Part shown: positions 26,165 to 36,749 of the stretch, in pieces
Numbering within the stretch: the stretch's first letter is position 1
Layout of the letters: every line of letters starts with the position of its first letter
Assembly: GCF_025965585.1 (NCBI RefSeq)
Contig: NZ_JAOPWR010000166.1
Coordinates: 1-41,386, forward strand
From: Pseudonocardia sp.
GTDB lineage: Bacteria; Actinomycetota; Actinomycetes; Mycobacteriales; Pseudonocardiaceae
Direction: 5' to 3'
Length of the DNA: 41,386 bases
Program-made: the position numbers and the translations under genes
Notes under the pieces: model-generated
What the model was told of the DNA's origin: nothing
What the model saw: the letters and a program-made list of their open reading frames with translations, nothing else
Databases searched by the model: none

Positions 26165-27991
26165 ATGTCCAGACACAGCACGTCGCGATCCAGCGCGCCC
26201 CGGCACGGCCTGCCCGAAACCCCCGACGCCGGGGACGACCGGGGCCGCGGCGCGATCCCCCGTCCCCGCACGCCGCACGCGAAGCAGCACGACGGCGCAT
26301 CCGCCCTGGTCAGCGACGGTTGGGCCCGCCACGGCGCCCTCGACGAGGGCCCGGCACGCCACACCGCCGCGACCGCCGCGGAGCTGGTCGGCCGGCACGC
26401 GATCGAGCCCACGAGCAGGCACGCTGCCGAGCAGGTCGAGCGGTCCGACGGCGCGTTCTCCGGCAGCGCATTCTCCGACGGCGCGTTCTCCGACGGCGCG
26501 GCCGTGGGTCGCAGGAGCCGCCACGCCGCGTCCGAGGCCGACGCCGTCGCCGAGCCCGTGACCGCCGGCCTGCCGATCGTGCGGTCCGAGACCGCCGCCA
26601 CTCCCGTCGTCCCCGCGCCGCGCCGCGCGCTCGATCTCGAGGCCGGACCGCCCACCGCGGAGATCCCGGCCGTCCACGCCGCTCCCGGCGAGGCCGTGAA
26701 CACCGACGACACCGCGACCGCCGCCACTGCTGTCGACGGCACTGCTTTCGACGGCACTGTTCTCGTGGCCGGCCTCGCGATCCCCGGCCCGCGCACGTCC
26801 GGGTCGCCGGAGACCATCGCGCTCCCGGGGGACGACACCACCCGCGCCACCCGCCGACGCGCCCCGCAGGGGTCGCGACGCCGCCATGGGAGCACCCGCC
26901 ACGGCCGCACCGCAGACACGTCCCGCCCCGGTGGCCGGCGCCGTGGACGCGTGCTCGCCGGCCTCGGCGGGAGCCGCCGCACCGCAGCGATCCTGCTCAC
27001 GGCCGCGGTCGCGCTCGTCGCGCTGCCCACCGCCGGATCGGCCGCCGTGAACCAGTGCCACTGGCAGGTGGCCGCGCACGAGCTGCTGGTCAGCCTCGAC
27101 GGGCAGGCCGACGAGCGCTCCGAGCAGCTGCGCCGGGCGCTGACCCAGGCGGGAGTCGGCAAGGAACTGCCCGCCGAGTGCGCCGGGCCGGACGACGCCG
27201 CGCCCGTCGTCCAGCAGCCGCCTGTACCGCACCCCTCCCCGCGAACGACGGCGCCGACCACCGCGCCGAAGGCGAAGCCCACCCCGGCCCCGACGAAGGC
27301 CCCCACCACCACCGCCGCCCCGCCGACGAAGAAGGCGGCACCGGCACCCACGGCGGCGGGCACGGGCACCGGCACCACCGCGGCGCAGCAGCTCGGCTGG
27401 GGCACGCCCACCAGGAGTGACGACTTCTCCGCCGGGCTGGACCAGTGGGGCGTCTACGACGGCGCCGGCCACGGTGGCAACGGCCGCCGCACCCCCGACG
27501 CGGTGTCCGCCGCGGACGGCATCCTCACCATCACCGGCGACGAGAACGGCAACAGCGGCGGGATGTCCTGGGGCGACGGCCAGAAGTACGGGCGCTGGGA
27601 GGCCCGCGTCCGGTCGACCGCCGGGTCGTACCACCCGGTGATGCTGCTCTGGCCCACCGCCGAGAACTGGCCGATCGGCGGCGAGATCGACTGGATGGAG
27701 ATCTCCGACCCCCTCCGCCGGACCGCCGACACGTTCCTGCACTACGGCGCGAACAACAACCAGGTGCAGGGCAGCGTGGACGTCGACGCCACGCAGTGGC
27801 ACAACTGGGCGGTCGAGTGGAGCCCGCAGGGCGTCACCACCTACCTCGACGGCAAGGTGTGGTGGAAGACCACCACCACCTCCATCCTGCCGCCCGGCCC
27901 GATGCACATGACGATCCAGCTCGACAACTTCGGCGGGAACCCGAAGTCCACGCAGATGCAGGTCGACTGGGTGAGGCAATACGGGATCTGA
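26165..27991 (+). CDS. GH16 glycoside hydrolase with long disordered cytoplasmic N-terminus
   Basis: A 608-residue protein in four parts. Residues 1-260 are polar, Ala/Arg/Asp-rich and low complexity, with short repeats (FSDGA x3 near 98-112; DGTAF/DGTVL near 191-200). Residues 272-295 form one hydrophobic segment (AAILLTAAVALVALPTAG) after an Arg-rich stretch, an internal signal-anchor. Residues 296-410 include a short helical region and a Pro/Thr/Lys linker. Residues 411-608 are a GH16 domain with the intact catalytic motif EIDWME (Glu507, Asp509, Glu512; ExDxxE) and flanking WP-rich strands. GH16 enzymes cleave or transfer beta-glucans and galactans, so an envelope or extracellular polysaccharide is the probable substrate. 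The 260-residue cytoplasmic tail is unusual for an exported hydrolase. ATG 26165 follows GAGGA at about 10 nt. Confidence 0.9.
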   Translation: MSRHSTSRSSAPRHGLPETPDAGDDRGRGAIPRPRTPHAKQHDGASALVSDGWARHGALDEGPARHTAATAAELVGRHAIEPTSRHAAEQVERSDGAFSGSAFSDGAFSDGAAVGRRSRHAASEADAVAEPVTAGLPIVRSETAATPVVPAPRRALDLEAGPPTAEIPAVHAAPGEAVNTDDTATAATAVDGTAFDGTVLVAGLAIPGPRTSGSPETIALPGDDTTRATRRRAPQGSRRRHGSTRHGRTADTSRPGGRRRGRVLAGLGGSRRTAAILLTAAVALVALPTAGSAAVNQCHWQVAAHELLVSLDGQADERSEQLRRALTQAGVGKELPAECAGPDDAAPVVQQPPVPHPSPRTTAPTTAPKAKPTPAPTKAPTTTAAPPTKKAAPAPTAAGTGTGTTAAQQLGWGTPTRSDDFSAGLDQWGVYDGAGHGGNGRRTPDAVSAADGILTITGDENGNSGGMSWGDGQKYGRWEARVRSTAGSYHPVMLLWPTAENWPIGGEIDWMEISDPLRRTADTFLHYGANNNQVQGSVDVDATQWHNWAVEWSPQGVTTYLDGKVWWKTTTTSILPPGPMHMTIQLDNFGGNPKSTQMQVDWVRQYGI

Positions 27992-28003
27992 CCCCGGCCC
28001 GTA

Positions 28004-28048
28004 ACGCACGCGACCCCCGCCCGGACGTCGGGCGGGGGTCGCGTGCGT
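28004..28048. terminator. Bidirectional terminator, 20-bp perfect stem
   Basis: ACGCACGCGACCCCCGCCCG pairs along its full 20 nt with the right arm (28029-28048) around a GACGT loop. It lies 12 nt after the GH16 stop and 7 nt after the stop of the convergent desaturase gene, so it serves both. Confidence 0.93.
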
Positions 28049-28055
28049 CGGTGGG

Positions 28056-29228
28056 TCAGGAACCGCCGGGGAACGCCAGGCGGACGATCTTGCGGACCAC
28101 CTTCGAGTACTGCTTGGGCAGCGAGCCCGCGGTGTAGGGCAGGCCGTAGCGCTCGCAGATCTCCCGCACCTTCGGGGCGATCTCGGCGTACCGGTTGCTC
28201 GGTACGTCCGGGAACAGGTGGTGCTCGATCTGGTGGCTCAGGTTGCCCGTCATGATGTGGAAGACCTTCGAGCCGGTCAGGTTCGCCGAGCCGAGCATCT
28301 GCCGGACGTACCACTGGCCCTGCGTCTCACCGTCGAGCCGCTCCTCCTCGAAGGTCTCCGTGCCGTCCGGGAAGTGCCCGCAGAAGATCACGGCGTGGGA
28401 CCAGACGTTGCGCAGGGTGTTGGCCGTCAGGTTCGCCAGCGCCGTCGGGACGAAGCCGGGGCCCGACAGCAGCGGGAACAGCACGTAGTCCTTCGCGAGC
28501 TGCTTGCGGGTCTTGCGCCACAACGTCTTGAGCTCGGCCTTGGCCTCCGACCACGGCTTGGTGCCGGCCTGGACCTTCTCCAGCTCCACGTCGTAGATCG
28601 CGATGCCCCACTCGAAGATCAGCGACAGCACCACGTTGGTGAGCGGCTGGATCAGGTCGGCGGGCTTCCACTCCTGCTCGGGGGTGATGCGCATGACCGC
28701 GTAGCCGAGGTCGCGGTCCTTGCCCCGGACGTTCGTGAACGTGTGGTGCTCGTAGTTGTGCGACTTCTGCCAGGATGCGCTGGGCGAGGCGTGGTCCCAC
28801 TCCCACGTGGTGGAGTGGATCTTCGAGTCGCGCATCCAGTCCCACTGGCCGTGCAGGATGTTGTGGCCGAGCTCCATGTTGTCGAGGATCTTGGCCACGG
28901 TCAGCGCGGCGGTGCCGGCGATCCACGCGGGCGGGAACAGCGAGAACAGCAGCGAGCCGCGGCCCGCCACCTCCAGCGCCCGCTGCACGGCGATCACCGT
29001 GTGGATGTACTGCGCGTCCTTCTCACCGAGGCTCGCGACGACCTCGGCGCGGATGGCGTCGAGCTCCTCGCCCAGGGCGTCGACCTGCTCGTCGGTGAGG
29101 TGCGCGGCCGCGGAGGGCGGGGTGGGCACGTCCGGCGAGAAGACCTGCACCGTGGACGGGACGGTGCGCCTCACCGGGGCCTTCGGAACTCGGGTGGTCT
29201 GCTTGGTGGGCATCGTGCTCACGGTCAT
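28056..29228 (-). CDS. Fatty-acid desaturase (DesA3-like)
   Basis: A 390-residue membrane di-iron acyl desaturase. The three histidine boxes are complete: HNILH (122-126), HNYEHH (157-162) and HQIEHH (332-337). Hydrophobic segments lie near 90-112, 195-212 and 250-283. The HQxxHH third box is typical of front-end/acyl-lipid or acyl-CoA desaturases. The actinobacterial DesA3 type makes oleic from stearic acid using an adjacent reductase, which is present here 10 nt upstream. ATG 29228 follows AGGAGAA. The reductase-desaturase order is that of Rv3230c-Rv3229c in M. tuberculosis (from memory), but there it is in another part of the chromosome. Confidence 0.93.
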   Translation of the reverse strand: MTVSTMPTKQTTRVPKAPVRRTVPSTVQVFSPDVPTPPSAAAHLTDEQVDALGEELDAIRAEVVASLGEKDAQYIHTVIAVQRALEVAGRGSLLFSLFPPAWIAGTAALTVAKILDNMELGHNILHGQWDWMRDSKIHSTTWEWDHASPSASWQKSHNYEHHTFTNVRGKDRDLGYAVMRITPEQEWKPADLIQPLTNVVLSLIFEWGIAIYDVELEKVQAGTKPWSEAKAELKTLWRKTRKQLAKDYVLFPLLSGPGFVPTALANLTANTLRNVWSHAVIFCGHFPDGTETFEEERLDGETQGQWYVRQMLGSANLTGSKVFHIMTGNLSHQIEHHLFPDVPSNRYAEIAPKVREICERYGLPYTAGSLPKQYSKVVRKIVRLAFPGGS

Positions 29229-29238
29229 GGCGGTTCTC

Positions 29239-30312
29239 CTAGAGCTCGATCTCGACGTCGCCCGCGGCACCGGAGACACAGGTGCGCACGGATTCGCCGG
29301 GGGTGTCGTACAGGTCACCGGTGCGCAGGTCGCGGACGGCGCCGGAGCGCAGCGTCCCCACGCAGGTGTGGCAGATGCCCATGCGGCAGCCGCTGGGCAG
29401 CAGGGCGCCGGCGGCCTCGCCGGCCGCCATGAGCGGCGTGCCCGGCCCCGCCTCGGCGTCGATGCCGCTGGTGGTGAACGTGACGCGGCCACCCGTCGCG
29501 CCGTCGCCGCCCAGGGTGGGCGGGGTGAAGCGCTCGACGTGCAGGGCGTCGGCGTCGCCCGCCCGCCCCCAGTGCTCGGTCAGGGAGTCCAGCAGCCCGG
29601 CCGGGCCGCACGCCCACGCCTGCCGCGCCGCCCAGTCGGGGACGACGTCGGTGAGCGTGTCGCCGGTCAGCCGGCCCTCGAGCGCGGTGTGCCGCTCGAC
29701 GAACCGCATCCCGGTGGCCGCCGCCATGGCCCGCAGCTCGAGGCCGAAGACCATGTCGGCGGGTGTCCGGTCGCAGTGCACGACGATCGCGCCGTCGAGC
29801 GCCTCGGGGCGGGTTGCCACGAGCTCGCGCAGCATCCCCATGATCGGGGTGACGCCGCTGCCCGCGGCCAGGAACAGCAGCTTCTCCGGCACCGGGTCGG
29901 GCAGCACGAACTCGCCCGCGGGTGGGCCGATGCGCACCAGGGTGCCCACGGGCGTGCGGTGCGCGAGCCGGCCCGAGAGCAGCCCGCCCGGCACCGCCGT
30001 GACAGTGACGGCGAGCAGGTCGTCGGACGGGCGGGAGGTGACGGAGTACGTGCGCCACTGCCACACCCCGTCGACCCGCAGCCCGACACCGACGAACTGC
30101 CCCGGCCGGTGCTTCACGACACCGACGCCCGGGCGCAGCAGCAGGGTGGTGGTGTCGACGGTCTCGCGACGCAGCCCGACGACGCGGGCGTGCGGCTCGC
30201 GCGCGGACCACAGCGGGTTCAGCGTGCCGAGCAGGTCGTCGGGCAGCAACGGCTGGGTCAGATACCCCGCCGCGCCGCGCGCGAGTCGTCCGATCGAGCT
30301 GAGAGCTCCCAT
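29239..30312 (-). CDS. Ferredoxin reductase-like electron donor for the desaturase
   Basis: A 357-residue oxidoreductase of the class with an FAD domain (RTYS at 87-90), an NAD(P)H domain (LAAGSGVTPIMGML, about 180-193) and a C-terminal plant-type [2Fe-2S] ferredoxin domain with Cys309, Cys314, Cys317 and Cys345 (CRMGICHTC). It should pass electrons from NAD(P)H to the desaturase encoded next. The open frame extends 21 codons upstream, but ATG 30312 gives MGALSSIGRL, as in homologues. TACCGT lies 7 nt before it and no Shine-Dalgarno sequence is present, so the mRNA is probably leaderless. Confidence 0.93.
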   Translation of the reverse strand: MGALSSIGRLARGAAGYLTQPLLPDDLLGTLNPLWSAREPHARVVGLRRETVDTTTLLLRPGVGVVKHRPGQFVGVGLRVDGVWQWRTYSVTSRPSDDLLAVTVTAVPGGLLSGRLAHRTPVGTLVRIGPPAGEFVLPDPVPEKLLFLAAGSGVTPIMGMLRELVATRPEALDGAIVVHCDRTPADMVFGLELRAMAAATGMRFVERHTALEGRLTGDTLTDVVPDWAARQAWACGPAGLLDSLTEHWGRAGDADALHVERFTPPTLGGDGATGGRVTFTTSGIDAEAGPGTPLMAAGEAAGALLPSGCRMGICHTCVGTLRSGAVRDLRTGDLYDTPGESVRTCVSGAAGDVEIEL

Positions 30313-30408
30313 GAACTCGACGGTATTGCGCGGTTCGCACAACCGGCCACGGGCCTGCCCACGTCCGACGATCAATAACTGTTGCAGAAGCCAAAGTTGA
30401 TGGTTGGA

Positions 30409-30432
30409 CGGCCGTTGCCCGGTTAACGGCCG
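30409..30432. terminator. Hairpin between BKACE and reductase genes
   Basis: CGGCCGTT / AACGGCCG form a perfect 8-bp stem with an 8-nt loop, about 100 nt after the BKACE stop. An unusually AT-rich patch (30370-30402, ATCAATAACTGTTGC...AAAGTTGAT) lies next to it, upstream of the reductase gene. Terminator or regulatory use is inferred from position only. Confidence 0.4.
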
Positions 30433-30534
30433 GTACGCGCGAGGAAACAGGCGGCTAAAGCGAGCACGGCGAGTGGCACCTCGGCGACCGCGCGGTCCTC
30501 CGCGGACACGGCGGGCAGGTGGTGGAGGGCGTGC

Positions 30535-31257
30535 TCAGCCCCGGATGGCCAGCGCCGCCTTGGCGAGGTCGTCGTTGCCGGTGGCGAGCCATCCGTCGGG
30601 GCGCACGAGCACGTCCTCGAAGCCGATGCGGGTGTCGACGCCCATGCGCAGGGCGTACTCCAGCACCGGCCAGGCGCCGTCCTCCTCGCCGTGCAGCAGC
30701 ACCGGCGCGCCGAGCTCCGAGCCCAGCGCCCGCATGATGCGCGCGCCCTCGGCCACGGCCGTCTCGGGGTCGGACACGGTGGACTCGACGAGGACGCGCG
30801 TGATGCCCGGCGGCATGCCCTGCTGGCGCAGGGTGACGGCGTCGCCGCTGGTCCAGACCCCGAGCTCTACGCCGATGCCGACCGACGCCGCCGCGCGGCA
30901 CACGTCGATCCAGCCCTTCTCGTGAACGTTGACCGAGCACACGTCGGGCTTGCCCACCCCGAGGTGGCCCCAGGCCTGGACGGCCTCGATGCGCTTCATC
31001 GGATCGGGCTGGATCCACCGGCCGGTGGTGACCCCGATCTCCATGCCGGGCACCTCCTGGCGGATGGCCGCCACGGCGTCGCCGACGTGCATCGGGTCGA
31101 GCGTCTCCTGCCCGTCCGGCCCGCGGGGGTGGACGTGCACCGCCAGGATGCCCAGCCGTGCGACGGCACGGGCGTCACGGGCGAGGTGCCGGGCGAGGAC
31201 CGGCAGCGCCGGGTGAGCGTCCTCGGGCCGCGATCCGTTCAGAACCGCCTGCAGCAC
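30535..31257 (-). CDS. BKACE-family protein (3-keto-5-aminohexanoate cleavage-like)
   Basis: A 240-residue TIM-barrel enzyme of the DUF849/BKACE family. Members cleave beta-keto acids with acetyl-CoA to give acetoacetate and a CoA ester. Zinc ligands His41 and His43 are seen in AVHVHPR and the C-terminal Glu in TRIGFEDVLV. ELGVWTSGDAV is the usual strand. It is shorter than the typical 270-310 residues, because the N-terminal strand is brief and loops are missing. The substrate of this subgroup is not known. GTG 31257 follows GGGGGT at 6 nt. No pathway partners lie nearby. Confidence 0.85.
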   Translation of the reverse strand: MLQAVLNGSRPEDAHPALPVLARHLARDARAVARLGILAVHVHPRGPDGQETLDPMHVGDAVAAIRQEVPGMEIGVTTGRWIQPDPMKRIEAVQAWGHLGVGKPDVCSVNVHEKGWIDVCRAAASVGIGVELGVWTSGDAVTLRQQGMPPGITRVLVESTVSDPETAVAEGARIMRALGSELGAPVLLHGEEDGAWPVLEYALRMGVDTRIGFEDVLVRPDGWLATGNDDLAKAALAIRG

Positions 31258-31289
31258 TGCGACACCCCCAACACTGGAAGAACAGTCGT

Positions 31290-31309
31290 GCGCGGACCAT
31301 GATCCGCGC
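31290..31309. terminator. Possible ligA terminator hairpin
   Basis: GCGCGGA / TCCGCGC form a 7-bp stem with a 6-nt loop, about 73 nt beyond the ligA stop in its direction of transcription. There is no T-tract. Confidence 0.4.
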
Positions 31310-31381
31310 CTCCTCCGGATGGAGACCCGACGCGCGTGATCATACGGGCGTCGCGCCTGGCCACGATCGGGGTGGGCGGCA

Positions 31382-33838
<2,457 letters not shown>

Positions 33839-33931
33839 TCACCGTCGCGGCGCCGGTGCAGCAGGCGCCGCTGTTAGTCCGGGACCCCTCGCCGCTCGCG
33901 CTGCCGGACCCCGCGACGCCGGGGCTGCCGG

Positions 33932-35032
33932 TCACGCCTTGAGCAGCTCCCGGACCGCGCCCAGCAGGGTCACCACGGACAGCTCGGTGGCCGCGTGGCC
34001 CATCATCCCGATGCGCCACGCGCGCCCGGCGAACTCACCGAGCCCGCCGCCCACCTCGATGCCGTACTCGGTCAGCAACCGCTTGCGCGCCGGCCCCTCC
34101 TCCATCCCCTCGGGCAGCAGGGTGGCCGTGAGCTGCGGGAGCCGGGCGGCGCCGTCGGCCACCATCGAGAAGCCCAGCTCCGGCAGCTCGGACTGCAGCA
34201 GCGCACCGATGCGAGCGTGCCGGTCCCAGACCTCCTCGACGCCCTCCTCCAGCAGCCGCCCCAGGCCGGCGTGCAGCGAGTACGCCAGCGTCGAGGACGC
34301 CGTGTGGTGGTAGGTGGGCGGGCTGGAGAGGAAGAAGTCCTGCAGCAGGCCCAGGTCCAGGTAGAACGAATGGATCGGCGTGGAGCGGCCGCGCACCTTG
34401 GCCACGGCGCGCGGGCCGAGCGTCACCGGGGCGAGGCCGGGAGGAGCGCCGAGACACTTCTGCGACGCCGAGTAGCACGCGTCGATCTGCCAGGCGTCGA
34501 CCTCGAGGCGGGTGCCGCCCAGCGCCGTGACGGCGTCGACGAGCAGCAGCGTGTCGGTCTTCGCCAGCTCCGGGCCGAGCGGGGCGACGTCGTTGCGCAC
34601 GCCCGTGGACGTCTCCGCGGCGACCACGGCCACGAGCGCGGCCTGCGGGTTCGCGCGCTGCGCGGCGAGCAGGTCGGCGGGGTCGAGCGCGGTGCCCCAC
34701 GGCGCCTCGACGCGCACCACCTGCGCGCCACCGCGCTGGGCGACCTGGCAGATCCGCTCGCCGAAGTAGCCGTTGATGCCGACGATCACGGTCTCGCCCG
34801 GCTCCAGCAGCGAGGCGAGGCACGCCTCCATGCCCGCCGACCCGGTGCCGCTCACGGGCAGCGTCAGCGCGTTCGCGGTGCGGAACACGGCGCGCAGCCG
34901 GTCGCCGATCTCGGCGATGACGCCGAGGTACTCGGGATCGAGGTGCCCCAGGACGGGGCGGCTCAGCGCCTCCATCGCCTCCGGGTAGGGGATCGACGGG
35001 CCGGGTCCGAGGAGCAGGCGATCACCGTGCAT
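33932..35032 (-). CDS. Class V aminotransferase (alanine/serine-glyoxylate type)
   Basis: A 366-residue PLP enzyme of fold type I, class V. The cofactor Lys192 is in SASQKCLGAPPGLAP and Asp166 (LLLVDAVTALGG) binds the pyridine nitrogen. The N-terminal LLLGPGPSIPYPEAM and SGTGSAGMEACL motifs place it with alanine-glyoxylate and serine-glyoxylate (or serine-pyruvate) aminotransferases. A role in glyoxylate or serine metabolism is likely; the exact pair is not. ATG 35032 is preceded at 7 nt by TAGCCT and has no Shine-Dalgarno sequence. That -10 overlaps the TAG stop of the MarR remnant just upstream. Confidence 0.93.
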   Translation of the reverse strand: MHGDRLLLGPGPSIPYPEAMEALSRPVLGHLDPEYLGVIAEIGDRLRAVFRTANALTLPVSGTGSAGMEACLASLLEPGETVIVGINGYFGERICQVAQRGGAQVVRVEAPWGTALDPADLLAAQRANPQAALVAVVAAETSTGVRNDVAPLGPELAKTDTLLLVDAVTALGGTRLEVDAWQIDACYSASQKCLGAPPGLAPVTLGPRAVAKVRGRSTPIHSFYLDLGLLQDFFLSSPPTYHHTASSTLAYSLHAGLGRLLEEGVEEVWDRHARIGALLQSELPELGFSMVADGAARLPQLTATLLPEGMEEGPARKRLLTEYGIEVGGGLGEFAGRAWRIGMMGHAATELSVVTLLGAVRELLKA

Positions 35033-35042
35033 GCGGCCGAGG

Positions 35043-35174
35043 CTACGCCCGGTCCGCCACTTCGTTCTCGACGGCGGCCAGCAGCCTGCGCAGCAGGTCG
35101 TCGAGGGTTGAGCGCTCGTCGTCGGTCAATGCCGTGAGCACTCGCTCCTCGTTCGCGACGTGCTCGGTGACGGC
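35043..35174 (-). pseudogene. Remnant of a MarR-family regulator (C-terminal fragment)
   Basis: The minus-strand frame ending at the TAG 35045-35043 encodes about 43 residues that look like the last helices of a MarR protein: TEHVANEERVLTALTDDER, then STLDDLLRRLLAAVE, followed by NEVADRA. The winged helix-turn-helix and the dimer N-terminus are missing. Sequence upstream (35175-35360) shows no MarR-like frame and runs into the 22-nt repeat. The rest of the gene was therefore lost, perhaps by recombination at the repeat. The fragment has no start codon of its own. Confidence 0.6.
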
Positions 35175-35360
35175 CGGTCGACCGTCGCGCGACCGTGGAT
35201 CGAGCGGGCCCGAGCCCCCGTCCTGCGGGTGCTGCCGCAGCGGAACCTCACCGGCGACACCCGGCGCCCGGCTGTGCCGGCCGAGCGGACGGCCGCGACA
35301 TCGTCGCGATGGACGCCGTGATCGCGACGAGCCGTACCGGAACGCCCCGCGAACGGCGCG

Positions 35361-35445
35361 ACACCGACGCGGGGCCGTGTGGTGTCGACTCGCGGGACGC
35401 ATGGTGTCGACTCGCGCACCGGAACGTGTCGGCTCGCGGTGGGTC
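35361..35445. repeat. 22-nt phased repeat, copy B
   Basis: Units starting GTGTCGACTCGCG have their CGACTCG or CGGCTCG cores at 35386, 35408 and 35430, exactly 22 nt apart. A degenerate unit has its core at 35365 (21 nt). The last unit runs to the stop codon of the MetE-domain gene (35444-35446). The same family is at 1356-1540, with a single unit at 23654. Confidence 0.8.
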
Positions 35446-36631
35446 AGGCGTTCTCGCGGTCCTCGGGGTCGCGGGGGTCCGTGTCGGGCGGGTCGACGAA
35501 GGCCTCGCCCAGCTCGCGGGCGAGCTCCAGGGCCCGGCGGGCCCAGGCCGGGTCGGCTCCCGCGAGGCCGCACGTCGGGGTCGGGACCGCGAGGGCGCCC
35601 AGGCGCACCCTGTCGAAGCCGAGACGGTCGGCCAGGTCGAACGCGGGCCTCGCCAGCTCGCGGCTGGTGACGCGGCCACGCGGGGCGGTCGAGGGCACCA
35701 GCCCCAGCAGCAGTGGCGTGCCGACGTCCCAGATCTCGCCGATGCGGTCCAGCGCGGCAGGGTCGGCGGTGCTGCCGGCGATCTCGGGACGCGTGGCGTC
35801 GACCCCGAGCGCGGCGGCGCCGACGTCGGCCAGCACCGCCATCGGCGGCCGCGACGCGCAGCAGTGCAGTGCGACGGGCACCCCGACCGCGCTGATCAGC
35901 TCGCGCAGCACGTCCTTCACCGCGGCCTCCGACACCGCCCGCACCGTCCCGTAGCCCGACGGGGTGGGCACCTGCCCGCCGATGACGGCGCTCAACGAGG
36001 GCTCGTCGACCTGCAGCAGCACGCTGGCGCCGGTGCGCGCCGCGACCTCCGCGACGTGCGCCTTCAACCCCTCGGTGAGGCTGGCCGCGAACTCCCGCAC
36101 GGCGCCGCGGTCGGTGAGGACCTTGTGACCGTTGCTCAGCTCGACGGACGCGGCGAGCGTCCACGGCCCGGCCGCCTGCACCTTGACCCATCCCGGATGG
36201 ACGGGGTCGCAGGCCTCGTCGAACGCGTCGATGTCGCCGCGCAGCAGGTCGACGGCGCGACGGTGGTCGCGGCCGGGCCGGGCCGCGACCCGGTAGCCCG
36301 ACGGGCGCACCTCCACCGCGATGTCCACGAGCAGCGCGGCGGTGCGGCCGATCATGTCCGCTCCGACGCCGCGCTCGGGCAGCTCGGGCAGGTGGGGCAG
36401 CAGCGGCAGCTCGCCGACGATGGTGGCCGCGGCCTCGCGGACGTCCTCCCCGGGCATCGAGCCGACCCCCGTGGCCGCGCCTGCGGGCCAGCGCGGGGCG
36501 GGCTCGGCGGGGCCGGCCTCCTCGGGGGTGACGACCTCGATCGCGGGTGGCGGCGGGGCGGACACGCCCGGCCGGACCCCGGCCAACCCGGCGGCGGCGA
36601 GGGCGGCGGCCAGCGGATCGTCGGTGCTCAC
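35444..36631 (-). CDS. MetE catalytic-domain-like protein (vitamin B12-independent methionine synthase family)
   Basis: A 395-residue protein containing only the C-terminal (UROD/MetE-like) barrel of cobalamin-independent methionine synthase. The zinc ligands are present: His256 and Cys258 (LHCCAS) and Cys354 (TPTCGLAG), with the substrate motif QVDEPSLSA (Asp209-Pro211). It lacks the N-terminal folate-binding barrel of full MetE, as in archaeal MetE-like proteins and Rv3015c, which also lies downstream of ligA in M. tuberculosis (from memory). A methyltransferase to a thiol acceptor is a reasonable guess; donor and acceptor are unknown. GTG 36631 lies 6 nt after TAGACA without a Shine-Dalgarno sequence. 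Confidence 0.87.
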   Translation of the reverse strand: MSTDDPLAAALAAAGLAGVRPGVSAPPPPAIEVVTPEEAGPAEPAPRWPAGAATGVGSMPGEDVREAAATIVGELPLLPHLPELPERGVGADMIGRTAALLVDIAVEVRPSGYRVAARPGRDHRRAVDLLRGDIDAFDEACDPVHPGWVKVQAAGPWTLAASVELSNGHKVLTDRGAVREFAASLTEGLKAHVAEVAARTGASVLLQVDEPSLSAVIGGQVPTPSGYGTVRAVSEAAVKDVLRELISAVGVPVALHCCASRPPMAVLADVGAAALGVDATRPEIAGSTADPAALDRIGEIWDVGTPLLLGLVPSTAPRGRVTSRELARPAFDLADRLGFDRVRLGALAVPTPTCGLAGADPAWARRALELARELGEAFVDPPDTDPRDPEDRENA

Positions 36632-36749
36632 GGGGCCTGTCTACCAGCCGGGTCCGCGCACCCGGCCAACGGCACTGTCGGCGGAACGCAGTGCTGCTCG
36701 AGGTCGGGCGCGGACAACGCGGCTCCGGCCACGTTTCCGCGCACAGGGG

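Noticed and set aside
26009-28009. 666-codon minus-strand open frame opposite the GH16 gene
   Set aside because: Composition is Gly/Arg/Ala-rich without motifs, while the sense strand has the GH16 active site.
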